Part shown: positions 19,336 to 27,918 of the stretch, in pieces
How the letters are laid out: each line of letters opens with the position of its first letter
Position numbering within the stretch: position 1 is the first letter of the stretch
Origin: Streptomyces sp. PTY087I2
GTDB taxonomy: Bacteria; Actinomycetota; Actinomycetes; Streptomycetales; Streptomycetaceae
Length of the DNA stretch: 64,000 nucleotides
Assembly (NCBI RefSeq): GCF_001687325.1
Contig: NZ_LZRD01000014.1
Location: 62,001-126,000, forward strand
Reading direction: 5' to 3'
Notes under the pieces: generated by a model
What the model saw: the letters and a program-made list of their open reading frames with translations, nothing else
Database searches by the model: none
What the model was told of the DNA's origin: nothing
Position numbers and translations under genes: made by a program

Positions 19336-19953
19336 TCAGCCCTCGCCCAAGTATCTCTGGAGCGTGGGCGCCACCATCGCGACGATCTCCTCCGGGTCGG
19401 CGGAGGCGAGCGGCTCGGCGCGGACCACGTACCGCAGCATCGCGATGCCCAGCATGTGGGAGGCGGCCAGCTCGGCGCGGAAGGTGGGGTCCGGTACGTC
19501 CAGCTCGGCCGCGATCCGCTCCAGCAGCCGGCGCAGCACGAAGTCGCGCAGGACGGTCGCGGCCGCCTCGTGGGTGACCGCCGAGCGCAGGATCGCCAGC
19601 AGGGGCGTCCGGGTGCCGGGGTCCTCCCACACGGAGAGGAAGAAGCGCGCCAGCCGCTCCCCCAGGTGCTCCGGCGGGCCGCCGAGCACGGTGGGGATGA
19701 CCAGGGCGGGCTCGAAGGTGACCTCGACGGCCGCCGCGAAGACCTCGTCCTTCGTACCGAAGTAGTGGTGGACGAGGGCCGCGTCGACCCCGGCGGCCTT
19801 GGCGATGCCCCGGATCGACGTCTTGTCGTAGCCGCGTTCGGCGAACTCCGTACGGGCCGCCTCCAGGATGCGTGTCCGGGCGTCGGGGCCCTCGGCCGCG
19901 GCCTTGCGGGAGGGCCGGCCCCGGCGGCGCGGGGCGGGAGCGTCGTCGGTCAT
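19336..19953 (-). CDS. TetR/AcrR-family transcriptional regulator
   Basis: The ATG at 19953 with GGAG six nt upstream gives 205 residues; the longer open frame overlaps the next gene. The N-terminal TetR HTH is clear: RILEAARTEFAERGYDKTSIRGIAKAAGVDAALVHHYFGTKDEVF. The C-terminal part is a ligand/dimer domain with no inferred ligand. It lies 67 bp downstream of the isomerase gene on the same strand, so the two may be co-transcribed. Confidence 0.93.
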   Translation of the reverse strand: MTDDAPAPRRRGRPSRKAAAEGPDARTRILEAARTEFAERGYDKTSIRGIAKAAGVDAALVHHYFGTKDEVFAAAVEVTFEPALVIPTVLGGPPEHLGERLARFFLSVWEDPGTRTPLLAILRSAVTHEAAATVLRDFVLRRLLERIAAELDVPDPTFRAELAASHMLGIAMLRYVVRAEPLASADPEEIVAMVAPTLQRYLGEG

Positions 19954-20020
19954 GGGCGCTCCGGAGTCACGGGCAGCGGGTCGGGTTCCGCGGTCACGGG
20001 CAGCGGATCGCGTCCCTCGG

Positions 20021-20863
20021 TCACGGGCGGTGGATCTTCGGGGACGGGTCGGGGGCGGCGGACGTGGCCAGGTGGAGGCGGGTGAACGCCAGCGCCTCCG
20101 CCAGATCGGCCTCGCGTTCGGCGGAGGACATCGCGCGCCGGGTATTGACCTCGATGACGACATGGCCGTCGAACCCCGTACGCGCCAGGCGCTCCAGCAG
20201 CTCCGCGCACGGCTGGTCGCCCCGGCCCGGCACCAGGTGCTCGTCCTTCGCCGAGCCCTTGCCGTCGGCGAGGTGGACGTGGGCGAGCCGGTCGCCCATC
20301 CGGTCCACCATGGCGAGCGCCTCGGTGCGGGCGGTCGCGGTGTGCGAGAGGTCGACCGTGAAGTGCCGGTAGTCGTCGTTGGTGACGTCCCAGTCGGGGG
20401 CGTACGCGAGCATCTCGCGGTCCCGGTAGCGCCAGGGGTACATGTTCTCGACGGCGAACCGGACGTCCGTCTCACCGGCCATCCGCCAGATCCCGGTCAC
20501 GAAGTCGCGGGAGTAGTTGCGCTGCCAACGGAACGGGGGGTGCACCACGACGGTGGAGGCGCCGAGCTTCTCGGCGGCCGCCTTCGCCCGCTGGAGCTTG
20601 ACCCAGGGGTCGGTGGACCAGACGCGCTGGGTGATCAGGAGGCAGGGGGCGTGGACCGCCAGGATCGGCACCCGGTGGTAGTCGGAGAGCCGGCGCAGGG
20701 CCTCGATGTCCTGGCTGACGGGGTCGGTCCAGACCATGACCTCGACGCCGTCGTACCCCAGGCGCGCGGCGATCTCGAAGGCCGTCGCCGTGGACTCGGG
20801 GTAGACCGAGGCCGTCGACAGGGCGACCTTCGCATCGGGGATGCGCACCACTGGTTCTGCCAC
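20021..20863 (-). CDS. sugar phosphate isomerase/epimerase family TIM-barrel protein
   Basis: A GTG at 20863 gives a start beginning VAEPVVRIPDAKVALST; a GTG at 20893 would add ten residues. The ~280-residue protein has the AP-endonuclease-2/xylose-isomerase-like barrel with metal-ligand-type motifs VVVHPPF, FAVENMYPW, TVDLSHTA, HVHLADGKG and HVVIEVNTR. Reported members act on sugars, inositols or related polyols; the substrate here is unknown. Same strand as the downstream TetR gene. Confidence 0.8.
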   Translation of the reverse strand: MAEPVVRIPDAKVALSTASVYPESTATAFEIAARLGYDGVEVMVWTDPVSQDIEALRRLSDYHRVPILAVHAPCLLITQRVWSTDPWVKLQRAKAAAEKLGASTVVVHPPFRWQRNYSRDFVTGIWRMAGETDVRFAVENMYPWRYRDREMLAYAPDWDVTNDDYRHFTVDLSHTATARTEALAMVDRMGDRLAHVHLADGKGSAKDEHLVPGRGDQPCAELLERLARTGFDGHVVIEVNTRRAMSSAEREADLAEALAFTRLHLATSAAPDPSPKIHRP

Positions 20864-21001
20864 CTGGACAGCGTACGGGCAGTGATGCGCCACTCCGAGT
20901 GGTCCTGGCCGAAAGTGATCAGGGCCATGGCCCGTGACCGTACGTCACCGAAGTGGCGCGTCCCGTACGGTCCCGCCTCACCTCGACCGGCTCGCCTCAC
21001 C

Positions 21002-21952
21002 TCACCCGGGCAGGGCGGCCCGTTCCACCGGGAGGTGGTCCAGGCGGCGCAGGATGACGCCCTCGCGCAGGGCCCAGGGGCAGATCTCCAGCTCCTCGAC
21101 GCCGAACAGGTCCATCGCCCCCTCGGCCACCAGCGCCCCGGCGAGCAGCTGGGCGGCCCGGCCCTCGGAGACTCCGGGGAGCCGGCCGCGCTCCTCGACG
21201 GTCATCGCGGCCAGCTTGGGGACCCACTCCTCCAGCGCCTTGCGGCTCAGCGAGCGCTGGACGTACAGGCCCTCGGTGGAGCGGGCGGCTCCGGCGATCC
21301 GGGCGAGCTGCTTGAACGTCTTGGAGGTGGCGACGACGTGGTCGGGGCGGCCGGCCCGGGCGAACTCGCCGACCGTCCGCGCGATACTGGCCCGTACGTG
21401 CCGGCGCAGCGCCCTGACCTGTTCGGGGCCGGCCGGGTCGTCCGGCAGCCAGGCGCCGGTGAGGCGGCCCGCGCCGAGCGGCAGGGAGACGGCGGTGTCG
21501 GGTTCCTCGTCGATACCGAAGGCGATCTCCAGCGAGCCGCCGCCGATGTCCAGGACCAGCAGCTTCCCCGCCGACCAGCCGAACCAGCGGCGGGCGGCCA
21601 GGAAGGTCAGCCGGGCCTCCTCCTCGCCGCTGAGGACGGCGAGGTCGACGCCGGTCTCGACCCGTACGCGCTCCAGCACCTCGTCCGCGTTGGTGGCCTC
21701 GCGCACCGCGGAGGTGGCGAACGGCAGCACGTCCTCGCACCCCTTGTCCTCGGCGGCCTGGACGGCTCCGGCGATCGTCGCCACGAGCCGGTCGATACCC
21801 AGGGGGCCGATCGCGCCGGTCCCGTCGAGGAGTTCGGCGAGCCGGAGCTCGGCCTTGTGCGAGTGCGCGGGCAGCGGGCGGGCGCCGGGGTGGGCGTCGA
21901 CCACCAGCAGATGAACCGTGTTCGATCCCACGTCGAGGACTCCGAGTCTCAT
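21002..21952 (-). CDS. Ppx/GppA-family phosphatase (exopolyphosphatase)
   Basis: 316 residues starting MRLGVLDVGSNTVHLLVVDA, the actin-like phosphate-1 motif of Ppx/GppA enzymes, with ATSAVREATN and LDIGGGSLEIAFG (phosphate-2) also present. Such enzymes hydrolyse polyphosphate ends or pppGpp. Its short length matches actinobacterial Ppx1/Ppx2 proteins. Divergent from the Cys-rich protein gene with a 39-bp gap. Confidence 0.92.
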   Translation of the reverse strand: MRLGVLDVGSNTVHLLVVDAHPGARPLPAHSHKAELRLAELLDGTGAIGPLGIDRLVATIAGAVQAAEDKGCEDVLPFATSAVREATNADEVLERVRVETGVDLAVLSGEEEARLTFLAARRWFGWSAGKLLVLDIGGGSLEIAFGIDEEPDTAVSLPLGAGRLTGAWLPDDPAGPEQVRALRRHVRASIARTVGEFARAGRPDHVVATSKTFKQLARIAGAARSTEGLYVQRSLSRKALEEWVPKLAAMTVEERGRLPGVSEGRAAQLLAGALVAEGAMDLFGVEELEICPWALREGVILRRLDHLPVERAALPG

Positions 21953-21991
21953 ACGGGAACGCTACTGCGCCGCGCGACTTACTCTGGGCGC

Positions 21992-22855
21992 GTGCCAAAG
22001 ACGAAAAAGGCTAAGCAGGACAAAGCCACGAAGAAGCCGAAGTCGAACAAGCAGGCGTCACAGCCGGAGGCGAACGGACCGGACCCGGCCGACGAGAAGG
22101 GCATCGACTTCGCGCGGGCCTGGGTGGAGTTCCCCGACCCGGCCGACGACGAACAGGTCTTCCGCTGCGATCTGACCTGGCTGACGTCCCGTTGGACCTG
22201 CATCTTCGGCAGCGGCTGCCAGGGCATCCAGGCGGGCCGCGCCGACGACGGCTGCTGCACGCTGGGCGCGCACTTCTCCGACGAGGACGACGAGAAGCGG
22301 GTCGCGGAGCACGTGGCGCGGCTCACGCCGGAGCTGTGGCAGTTCCACGACGTCGGTACGGAGACGGGCTGGGTCGGCGTCGACGAGGACGGCGAGCGGC
22401 AGACCCGCCGCTGGGAGGGCTCCTGCATCTTCCAGAACCGGCCGGGGTTCCCCGCCGGGGCGGGCTGCTCGCTGCACATCCTGGCGCTGCGGGAGGGCAA
22501 GGAGCCCCTGGAGACCAAGCCGGACGTGTGCTGGCAGCTGCCGGTGCGGCGGACGTACGACTGGATCGACCGGCCCGACGACACCCGGGTGCTCCAGGTG
22601 ACGATCGGGGAGTACGACCGCCGGGGCTGGGGCCCGGGCGGCCACGACCTGCACTGGTGGTGCACCTCGGCCACCTCGGCGCACGGGGCCGGTGACCCGG
22701 TGTACGTGTCCTACCGCCCGGAGCTGATCGAGCTGATGGGCAAGGAGGGCTACGACCGGCTGGTCGAGCTGTGCGAGGAGCGGCTGTCCTCGCTGCTGCC
22801 GATGGCCCCGCATCCGGCGGACCCGCCGCTGCCCAAGCCTTCGAAAAAGCGCTGA
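21992..22855 (+). CDS. Cys-rich conserved protein, possible metal-chelating domain
   Basis: The GTG at 21992 gives 287 residues; TACTCT lies six nt before it and no Shine-Dalgarno is evident, suggesting a leaderless mRNA. After a Lys-rich N-terminus there are spaced Cys (FGSGCQG, DGCCTLGAHFSDEDDE, GSCIF, AGCSLH, DVCWQL). The CCTLG-HFSDEDE pattern recalls YkgJ/DUF3109-type Zn/Fe-chelating proteins. Function unknown. Confidence 0.7.
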   Translation: MPKTKKAKQDKATKKPKSNKQASQPEANGPDPADEKGIDFARAWVEFPDPADDEQVFRCDLTWLTSRWTCIFGSGCQGIQAGRADDGCCTLGAHFSDEDDEKRVAEHVARLTPELWQFHDVGTETGWVGVDEDGERQTRRWEGSCIFQNRPGFPAGAGCSLHILALREGKEPLETKPDVCWQLPVRRTYDWIDRPDDTRVLQVTIGEYDRRGWGPGGHDLHWWCTSATSAHGAGDPVYVSYRPELIELMGKEGYDRLVELCEERLSSLLPMAPHPADPPLPKPSKKR

Positions 22856-22885
22856 GGCCCGGCGCCCGCGCCCCGTCGTCCTTCC

Positions 22886-24787
22886 TCAGTCCGTCGGGGC
22901 CGGGTCCGTGGGGCTCGGGTCGGTCGGGTCCGGCGTCGGTTCGGGCGGGTCCGTGGGGTCGGGCGGATCGGTCGGGTCCGGCGGGTCCGTGGGGTCGGTC
23001 GGGTCCGGCCCGGGGTCGGTGGGGCCGGGATCGGTCGGGCCCGGATCGGTGGGGCCGGGATCGGTCGGGCCCGGATCGGTCGGACCGGGGTCCGTGGGGC
23101 CCGGGTCCGTGGGGCGGGGCGATTCCGTGCCGGGGCGGGTGGGGCGCGGGCCGCCCGTGGTCGGGGCGGCGACCCCGTGACCGTCGATGAGGACGGCGGA
23201 GCCCGAGGGGGTCAGCGAGATCCGGGCCCGCCACGGCCCGCCCGGCTGCGCGTCCCGGATCACCGAGACCGCGATCGTCGTGGACTGCCCGGGCGCGAGC
23301 GTGCCCGACGTACGGCTGAGGCGCAGCCACGGGGCGTCCGTCGTCGCCGACCAGCCGACCGGCCCCCGGCCGGACGCGGTCAGCGTGATCGTCGTGACCG
23401 CCCCGGAGGTCCGGGCCGTCACCGTCAGCCGGGCGTCGCCGTGCTGCGCGCCGCCGGTGCTGACCACCTCGGCGGTGACGTCCGGGATGCGGGCGCCGAA
23501 ACGGTCGCCGGGGCGGCCGTGGCCGGTGTTCTCGTACGGGGAGTACGGGTCACCGCTCATACCGCCGGCGCCGTCCACCTCCGTGGCGGTGACCGAGGTG
23601 CCGTCGTGGCCCTCGCCGGTCTGCGGCGCTCCCCGGTACGCGGCCCAGAGGGCGATCACGGGGGCGGCGACCACCGTCGCGACGACCGTGGTCGTCACGA
23701 CCCGGGCGCGCAGCCGGTCCCGGCGGGCCGCCTGGTCCTTGGGGTCGAGCGGAAATCCGCTCCGGTCGAAGCGCGGGCCCGCGGCGCGCGAGCGCTGGGC
23801 CTGGGCCATCGCGACGTAGACGGAGGGGCGGGGGGCCTCCACGAGGGGCAGGGCCGCGACCGGGGCCAGGGCCGCCCCGGGCCAGGGTCCCGCCGCGTCC
23901 GCCCGTTCGGCGGCGCGGCGGCAGCGGGGGCAGTCGTCGACGTGCCGGACGAGCTCGCGGCGCAGGGCGGCGGAGAGCAGCACCTGGTGGTCGCCGGTGA
24001 GCCGGGCGACCGTGGGGCAGTCGCCGCCCTCGACGACGGCGAGGGCGGCGCGGGTGCGCTCCACCTCGCAGGCCGCGGCGGCCAGCAGCTCCCGGGCGGT
24101 GGCGGGTTCGAGCCCGAGTACGGCGGCGACGGCGCGCGGGGGGAGCCGGTGGCGTACGGCCAGTTCGAGGGCTTCGCGCTGCTCCGGGGTGGTGCCCGCG
24201 GCCTCGGGCCAGGCGAGCGTGGCGAGCTCCCGGCGGCGGGCCTCGGCGGCCGGTGACTCGGCGGGGGCGGGGGTGGTGGCGTCCTCGGGGGTGGCGGGCG
24301 AGGTCTGCGCGGGGGCGGTGTGCTCCGGCGTGCGCCGGGCGGCGCGCGCCCCTTTGGCGGTCCCGGTCGCACTGCGGTTCTCGCTGCCGGTCTCGGACGC
24401 CTTGGCCGTACGCGGTGGCTTGACCGTCCCCGAGGGGCGGCGGTGGGCCTGGCGGCCGCGCCCGCGCTCGGTGAGCGCCCGCAGACAGATCCACCGGGCC
24501 AGGGCGTACAGCCAGGATGTACGTTCCTCCTCGGCCGTGGGGCCCCGGGCGTCCTGCCGGTCCGCGATCGCCAGGACGGCGCCGAGCGCCTCGGCGGCCG
24601 CGTCGTGATCGCAGAGCACGGAGAGGCAGTACGTGAAGAGGCCGTCGAGATACGGCTCGTAACGTGCGGGCGGTCGCTGTGCCGGGGCGTCGGTTCCTCG
24701 GCGGTGCGCCCGGTGTGCGCCGGTGGTGTGTGTCGGGGTCTCCAGCCTGCTGCTCGTCACCCGGCGACCGTAGGCAACGGAGCGCAC
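22886..24787 (-). CDS. membrane fusion: sigma-like region, zinc-finger anti-sigma-like motif, TM, BACON domain, (DPGPT)n tail
   Basis: Up to 633 residues; both likely starts (24787, 24760) are GTG without a clear Shine-Dalgarno. Residues about 40-115 and 190-250 resemble sigma-70-family regions 2 and 4 (YLDGLFTYCLSVLCDHDAAAEAL; EQREALELAVRHRLPPRAVAAVLGLE), separated by an Ala/Thr-rich stretch. ELVRHVDDCPRCR is a HxxxCxxC-type motif typical of zinc anti-sigma domains. One membrane helix lies near 365-385, then a BACON-like Ig fold (GWSATTDAPWLRLSRTSGTLAPGQSTT) and a Pro-Thr-Asp repeat tail made of tandem DPGPT units, probably spanning or binding the wall. It looks like a membrane-tethered sigma-related sensor; real transcriptional activity is unproven. 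Confidence 0.75.
   Translation of the reverse strand: MRSVAYGRRVTSSRLETPTHTTGAHRAHRRGTDAPAQRPPARYEPYLDGLFTYCLSVLCDHDAAAEALGAVLAIADRQDARGPTAEEERTSWLYALARWICLRALTERGRGRQAHRRPSGTVKPPRTAKASETGSENRSATGTAKGARAARRTPEHTAPAQTSPATPEDATTPAPAESPAAEARRRELATLAWPEAAGTTPEQREALELAVRHRLPPRAVAAVLGLEPATARELLAAAACEVERTRAALAVVEGGDCPTVARLTGDHQVLLSAALRRELVRHVDDCPRCRRAAERADAAGPWPGAALAPVAALPLVEAPRPSVYVAMAQAQRSRAAGPRFDRSGFPLDPKDQAARRDRLRARVVTTTVVATVVAAPVIALWAAYRGAPQTGEGHDGTSVTATEVDGAGGMSGDPYSPYENTGHGRPGDRFGARIPDVTAEVVSTGGAQHGDARLTVTARTSGAVTTITLTASGRGPVGWSATTDAPWLRLSRTSGTLAPGQSTTIAVSVIRDAQPGGPWRARISLTPSGSAVLIDGHGVAAPTTGGPRPTRPGTESPRPTDPGPTDPGPTDPGPTDPGPTDPGPTDPGPTDPGPDPTDPTDPPDPTDPPDPTDPPEPTPDPTDPSPTDPAPTD
22905..23130 (-). 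repeat. tandem coding repeat (Asp-Pro-Gly-Pro-Thr units)
   Basis: About seven 15-bp units encoding DPGPT, followed by 9-15 bp variants encoding DPTDPTDPPDPT, make up the tail of the BACON fusion protein. Such repeats are prone to copy-number change by slippage and act as extended wall-spanning stalks. Confidence 0.85.
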
Positions 24788-24980
24788 GCCTCAAGTGCCC
24801 CTTGCGTACTTTTAATCCTTACGGGTGAACGTATCCCTCGAAAGAGTTGTGAAAGCGGACAGAGATCACGGATTCCGCCCGTAGTGCTCCGGAGTGCTTC
24901 CGTGCGCCCCTGCGCGCGGCGGGGCAGTGCGTGCCGACCGCCCGGGCGGCGTTGTCGTACCCCACCGATACGGTGACGCC

Positions 24981-26393
24981 ATGGCTGCCCGTACGAAATC
25001 CGCGAAGGACCGGCCGTCCTACCGCTGCACCGAATGCGGCTGGACGACCGCCAAATGGCTCGGCCGTTGCCCCGAGTGCCAGGCGTGGGGGACGGTCGAG
25101 GAGTTCGGCGGCGCGCCCGCCGTGCGCACGACCGCCGCCGGCCGGGTCTCCACCGCCGCGCTGCCGATCGGCCAGGTCGACAGCCGTACGGCCACGGCCC
25201 GGTCCACCGGCGTCGGCGAGCTGGACCGGGTGCTGGGCGGCGGGCTCGTGCCGGGCGCGGTCGTGCTGCTGGCCGGTGAGCCGGGCGTCGGCAAGTCGAC
25301 GCTGCTGCTGGACGTGGCGGCCAAGGCAGCGAGCGACGACCACCGCACGCTCTATGTGACCGCCGAGGAGTCCGCGAGCCAGGTCCGGCTGCGGGCCGAC
25401 CGGATCAAGGCGATCAACGACCACCTCTACCTCGCGGCGGAGACCGATCTGTCGGCGGTGCTCGCGCATCTGGACGAGGTGAAGCCGTCGCTGCTGATCC
25501 TGGACTCGGTGCAGACGGTCGCCTCGCCCGAGATCGACGGCGCGCCCGGCGGGATGGCCCAGGTCCGGGAGGTCGCCGGGGCACTGATCCGGGCGTCCAA
25601 GGAGCGCGGGATGGCCACGCTGCTGGTCGGCCATGTGACGAAGGACGGCGCGATCGCCGGGCCCCGGCTGCTGGAGCACCTGGTGGACGTGGTGCTGTCC
25701 TTCGAGGGCGACCGGCACGCCCGGCTGCGGCTGGTGCGCGGCGTCAAGAACCGTTATGGGGCGACCGACGAGGTCGGCTGCTTCGAGCTCCACGACGAGG
25801 GCATCACCGGTCTCGCCGACCCCTCGGGCCTCTTCCTGACCCGCCGCGACGTGGCGGTCCCGGGCACGTGCCTCACGGTGACGCTGGAGGGCAAGCGGCC
25901 GCTGGTCGCCGAGGTGCAGGCGCTCACCGTCGACTCGCAGATCCCCTCGCCCCGGCGCACGACCTCCGGTCTGGAGACCTCCCGGGTCTCGATGATGCTC
26001 GCCGTGCTGGAGCAGCGGGGCCGGATCAGCGCGCTCGGCAAGCGCGACATCTACAGCGCGACGGTGGGCGGCGTGAAGCTCACGGAGCCCGCCGCGGACC
26101 TGGCGGTCGCGCTCGCGCTGGCCAGCGCGGCCAGCGACACCCCGCTCCCGAAGAACCTGGTCGCGATCGGCGAAGTGGGGCTCGCGGGCGAGGTCAGAAG
26201 GGTCACCGGGGTGCAGAGAAGGCTGGCCGAGGCACACCGTCTGGGCTTCACGCACGCCCTCGTACCGACCGACCCGGGGAGGGTCCCGGCCGGTATGAAG
26301 GTCACGGAAGTCGCCGACATGGGCGACGCTCTGCGGGTCCTCCCGCGCCGCTCTCGCCAGGAGGCACCACAGGAGGACAACGCGCGCCGGTAG
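24981..26393 (+). CDS. radA: DNA repair protein RadA
   Basis: The ATG at 24981 (start MAARTKSAKDRPSYRCTECG) gives 470 residues. It has the N-terminal C4 zinc finger (CTECGWTTAKWLGRCPEC), RecA-like core with Walker A GEPGVGKST, the RadA KNRYG motif (VKNRYGATDEVG) and a Lon-like C-terminal domain. RadA is a helicase acting on branched recombination intermediates. It lies 80 bp upstream of disA, the order usual in actinobacteria. Confidence 0.96.
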   Translation: MAARTKSAKDRPSYRCTECGWTTAKWLGRCPECQAWGTVEEFGGAPAVRTTAAGRVSTAALPIGQVDSRTATARSTGVGELDRVLGGGLVPGAVVLLAGEPGVGKSTLLLDVAAKAASDDHRTLYVTAEESASQVRLRADRIKAINDHLYLAAETDLSAVLAHLDEVKPSLLILDSVQTVASPEIDGAPGGMAQVREVAGALIRASKERGMATLLVGHVTKDGAIAGPRLLEHLVDVVLSFEGDRHARLRLVRGVKNRYGATDEVGCFELHDEGITGLADPSGLFLTRRDVAVPGTCLTVTLEGKRPLVAEVQALTVDSQIPSPRRTTSGLETSRVSMMLAVLEQRGRISALGKRDIYSATVGGVKLTEPAADLAVALALASAASDTPLPKNLVAIGEVGLAGEVRRVTGVQRRLAEAHRLGFTHALVPTDPGRVPAGMKVTEVADMGDALRVLPRRSRQEAPQEDNARR

Positions 26394-26473
26394 ACTTTGC
26401 CCTGGTCTCGCCCGCCCGTGGACACGGCATGGGGGACGCACGGGCACCGCAAACCTGTGACCGGAGGAGTGCA

Positions 26474-27598
26474 GTGGCAGCCAACGACCGGGCGACGACG
26501 CCCGGAAAGTCCGGCCAAGGCACCGGTAACGAGGCGCTGATGCGCGCCTCGCTGAGCGCGGTCGCGCCCGGTATGGCCCTGCGGGACGGCCTGGAGCGCA
26601 TTCTCCGCGGCAATACCGGTGGCCTGATCGTGCTGGGCATGGACCGGACCGTCGAGTCGATGTGCACCGGCGGATTCGTGCTGGACGTGGAGTTCACGGC
26701 GACGCGCCTGCGTGAGCTGTGCAAGCTCGACGGGGCGCTGATCCTCGACAAGGACATGACCAAGATCCTGCGGGCCGGGGTGCAGCTGGTCCCGGACGCG
26801 TCGATCCCCACGGAGGAGACGGGCACCCGGCACCGCACGGCGGACCGGGTCTCCAAGGCGTGCGGCTTCCCCGTCGTCTCGGTCTCCCAGTCGATGCGGC
26901 TGATCGCGCTGTACGTGGACGGGGAGCGGCGGGTCCTGGAGGAGTCCTCCGCGATCCTGTCCCGGGCGAATCAGGCGCTCGCCACGCTGGAACGGTACAA
27001 GCTCCGCCTCGACGAGGTCGCGGGCACGCTGTCCGCGCTGGAGATCGAGGACCTGGTCACCGTCCGGGACGTGACGGCGGTGGCGCAGCGGCTGGAGATG
27101 GTGCGGCGGATCGCGACGGAGATCGCGGAGTACGTGGTCGAGCTCGGCACCGACGGGCGGCTGCTCTCGCTCCAGCTGGACGAGCTGATCGCGGGTGTCG
27201 AGCCGGAGCGGGAGCTGGTCGTCCGGGATTACGTCCCCGAGCCGACGGCGAAACGGTCGCGCACGGTGGCGGAGGCGCTGACGGAGCTGGACTCCCTGAG
27301 CCACACGGAGCTGCTGGAGCTGCCGGTGGTGGCGCGGGCGCTGGGCTACAGCGGCTCGCCGGAGACGCTGGACTCGGCGGTGTCGCCGCGGGGCTTCCGG
27401 CTGCTGGCGAAGGTGCCGCGGTTGCCGGGGGCGATCATTGAGCGGCTGGTGGAGCACTTCGGTGGTCTTCAGAAGCTTCTTGCCGCCAGCGTGGATGATC
27501 TCCAGACGGTGGACGGCGTGGGCGAGGCCCGGGCCCGGAGTGTCCGCGAGGGCCTGTCGCGCCTGGCAGAGTCGTCAATCCTGGAACGCTACGTCTGA
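26474..27598 (+). CDS. disA: diadenylate cyclase DisA
   Basis: The GTG at 26474 is preceded by GGAGGAG and yields 374 residues. The DAC domain has the DGA motif (Asp86) and RHRTADR (119-125), followed by a spine and a C-terminal helix-hairpin-helix domain (VDGVGEARARSVREGL). DisA makes c-di-AMP from two ATP and scans DNA for branched structures; RadA is a known inhibitory partner, fitting the radA-disA arrangement. In Streptomyces c-di-AMP affects K+ and osmotic balance. Confidence 0.97.
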   Translation: MAANDRATTPGKSGQGTGNEALMRASLSAVAPGMALRDGLERILRGNTGGLIVLGMDRTVESMCTGGFVLDVEFTATRLRELCKLDGALILDKDMTKILRAGVQLVPDASIPTEETGTRHRTADRVSKACGFPVVSVSQSMRLIALYVDGERRVLEESSAILSRANQALATLERYKLRLDEVAGTLSALEIEDLVTVRDVTAVAQRLEMVRRIATEIAEYVVELGTDGRLLSLQLDELIAGVEPERELVVRDYVPEPTAKRSRTVAEALTELDSLSHTELLELPVVARALGYSGSPETLDSAVSPRGFRLLAKVPRLPGAIIERLVEHFGGLQKLLAASVDDLQTVDGVGEARARSVREGLSRLAESSILERYV

Positions 27599-27602
27599 CC
27601 TA

Positions 27603-27907
27603 TCAAGCCCGTCCGGCGTTTGAGGACGGAACCCTGCTGCCCGGCGGGCGGTGCGTATACGGGCCGGCCCGGGCCGCCTCAAGCCCGTCCGGCGATTGAG
27701 GACGGAACCCTGCTCCCCGGCGGGCGGTGGCTTTACGGGCCGGCCCGGACCCATGGGTGCCTCGCTCGTCCGCGTGAACGGTTCCGTCCTCAATCGCCGG
27801 ACGGGCTGGAGATGGGCTCGCCCGACCCCGTGAGCTCAGCGCACGACCACGTCGACGGTTCCGTCCTCAAGCGCCGGACGGGCTGGAAGCGTCGCCGGAC
27901 GGGCTGG
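27603..27907. repeat. cluster of inverted and direct intergenic repeats
   Basis: The 320-bp gap after disA holds four copies of a 31-bp unit with core GTCCGGCG-TTGAGGACGG: direct at 27603-27633 and 27679-27709, inverted at 27780-27810 and 27857-27887, plus a partial inverted copy at 27890-27907. The first two lie in a tandem duplication of about 76 bp including CCCGGCGGGCGGTG and ACGGGCCGGCCCGG. Each unit can fold a CCGTCC/GGACGG stem. No gene is seen in the gap. Confidence 0.85.
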
Positions 27908-27918
27908 GACACGGGCCA

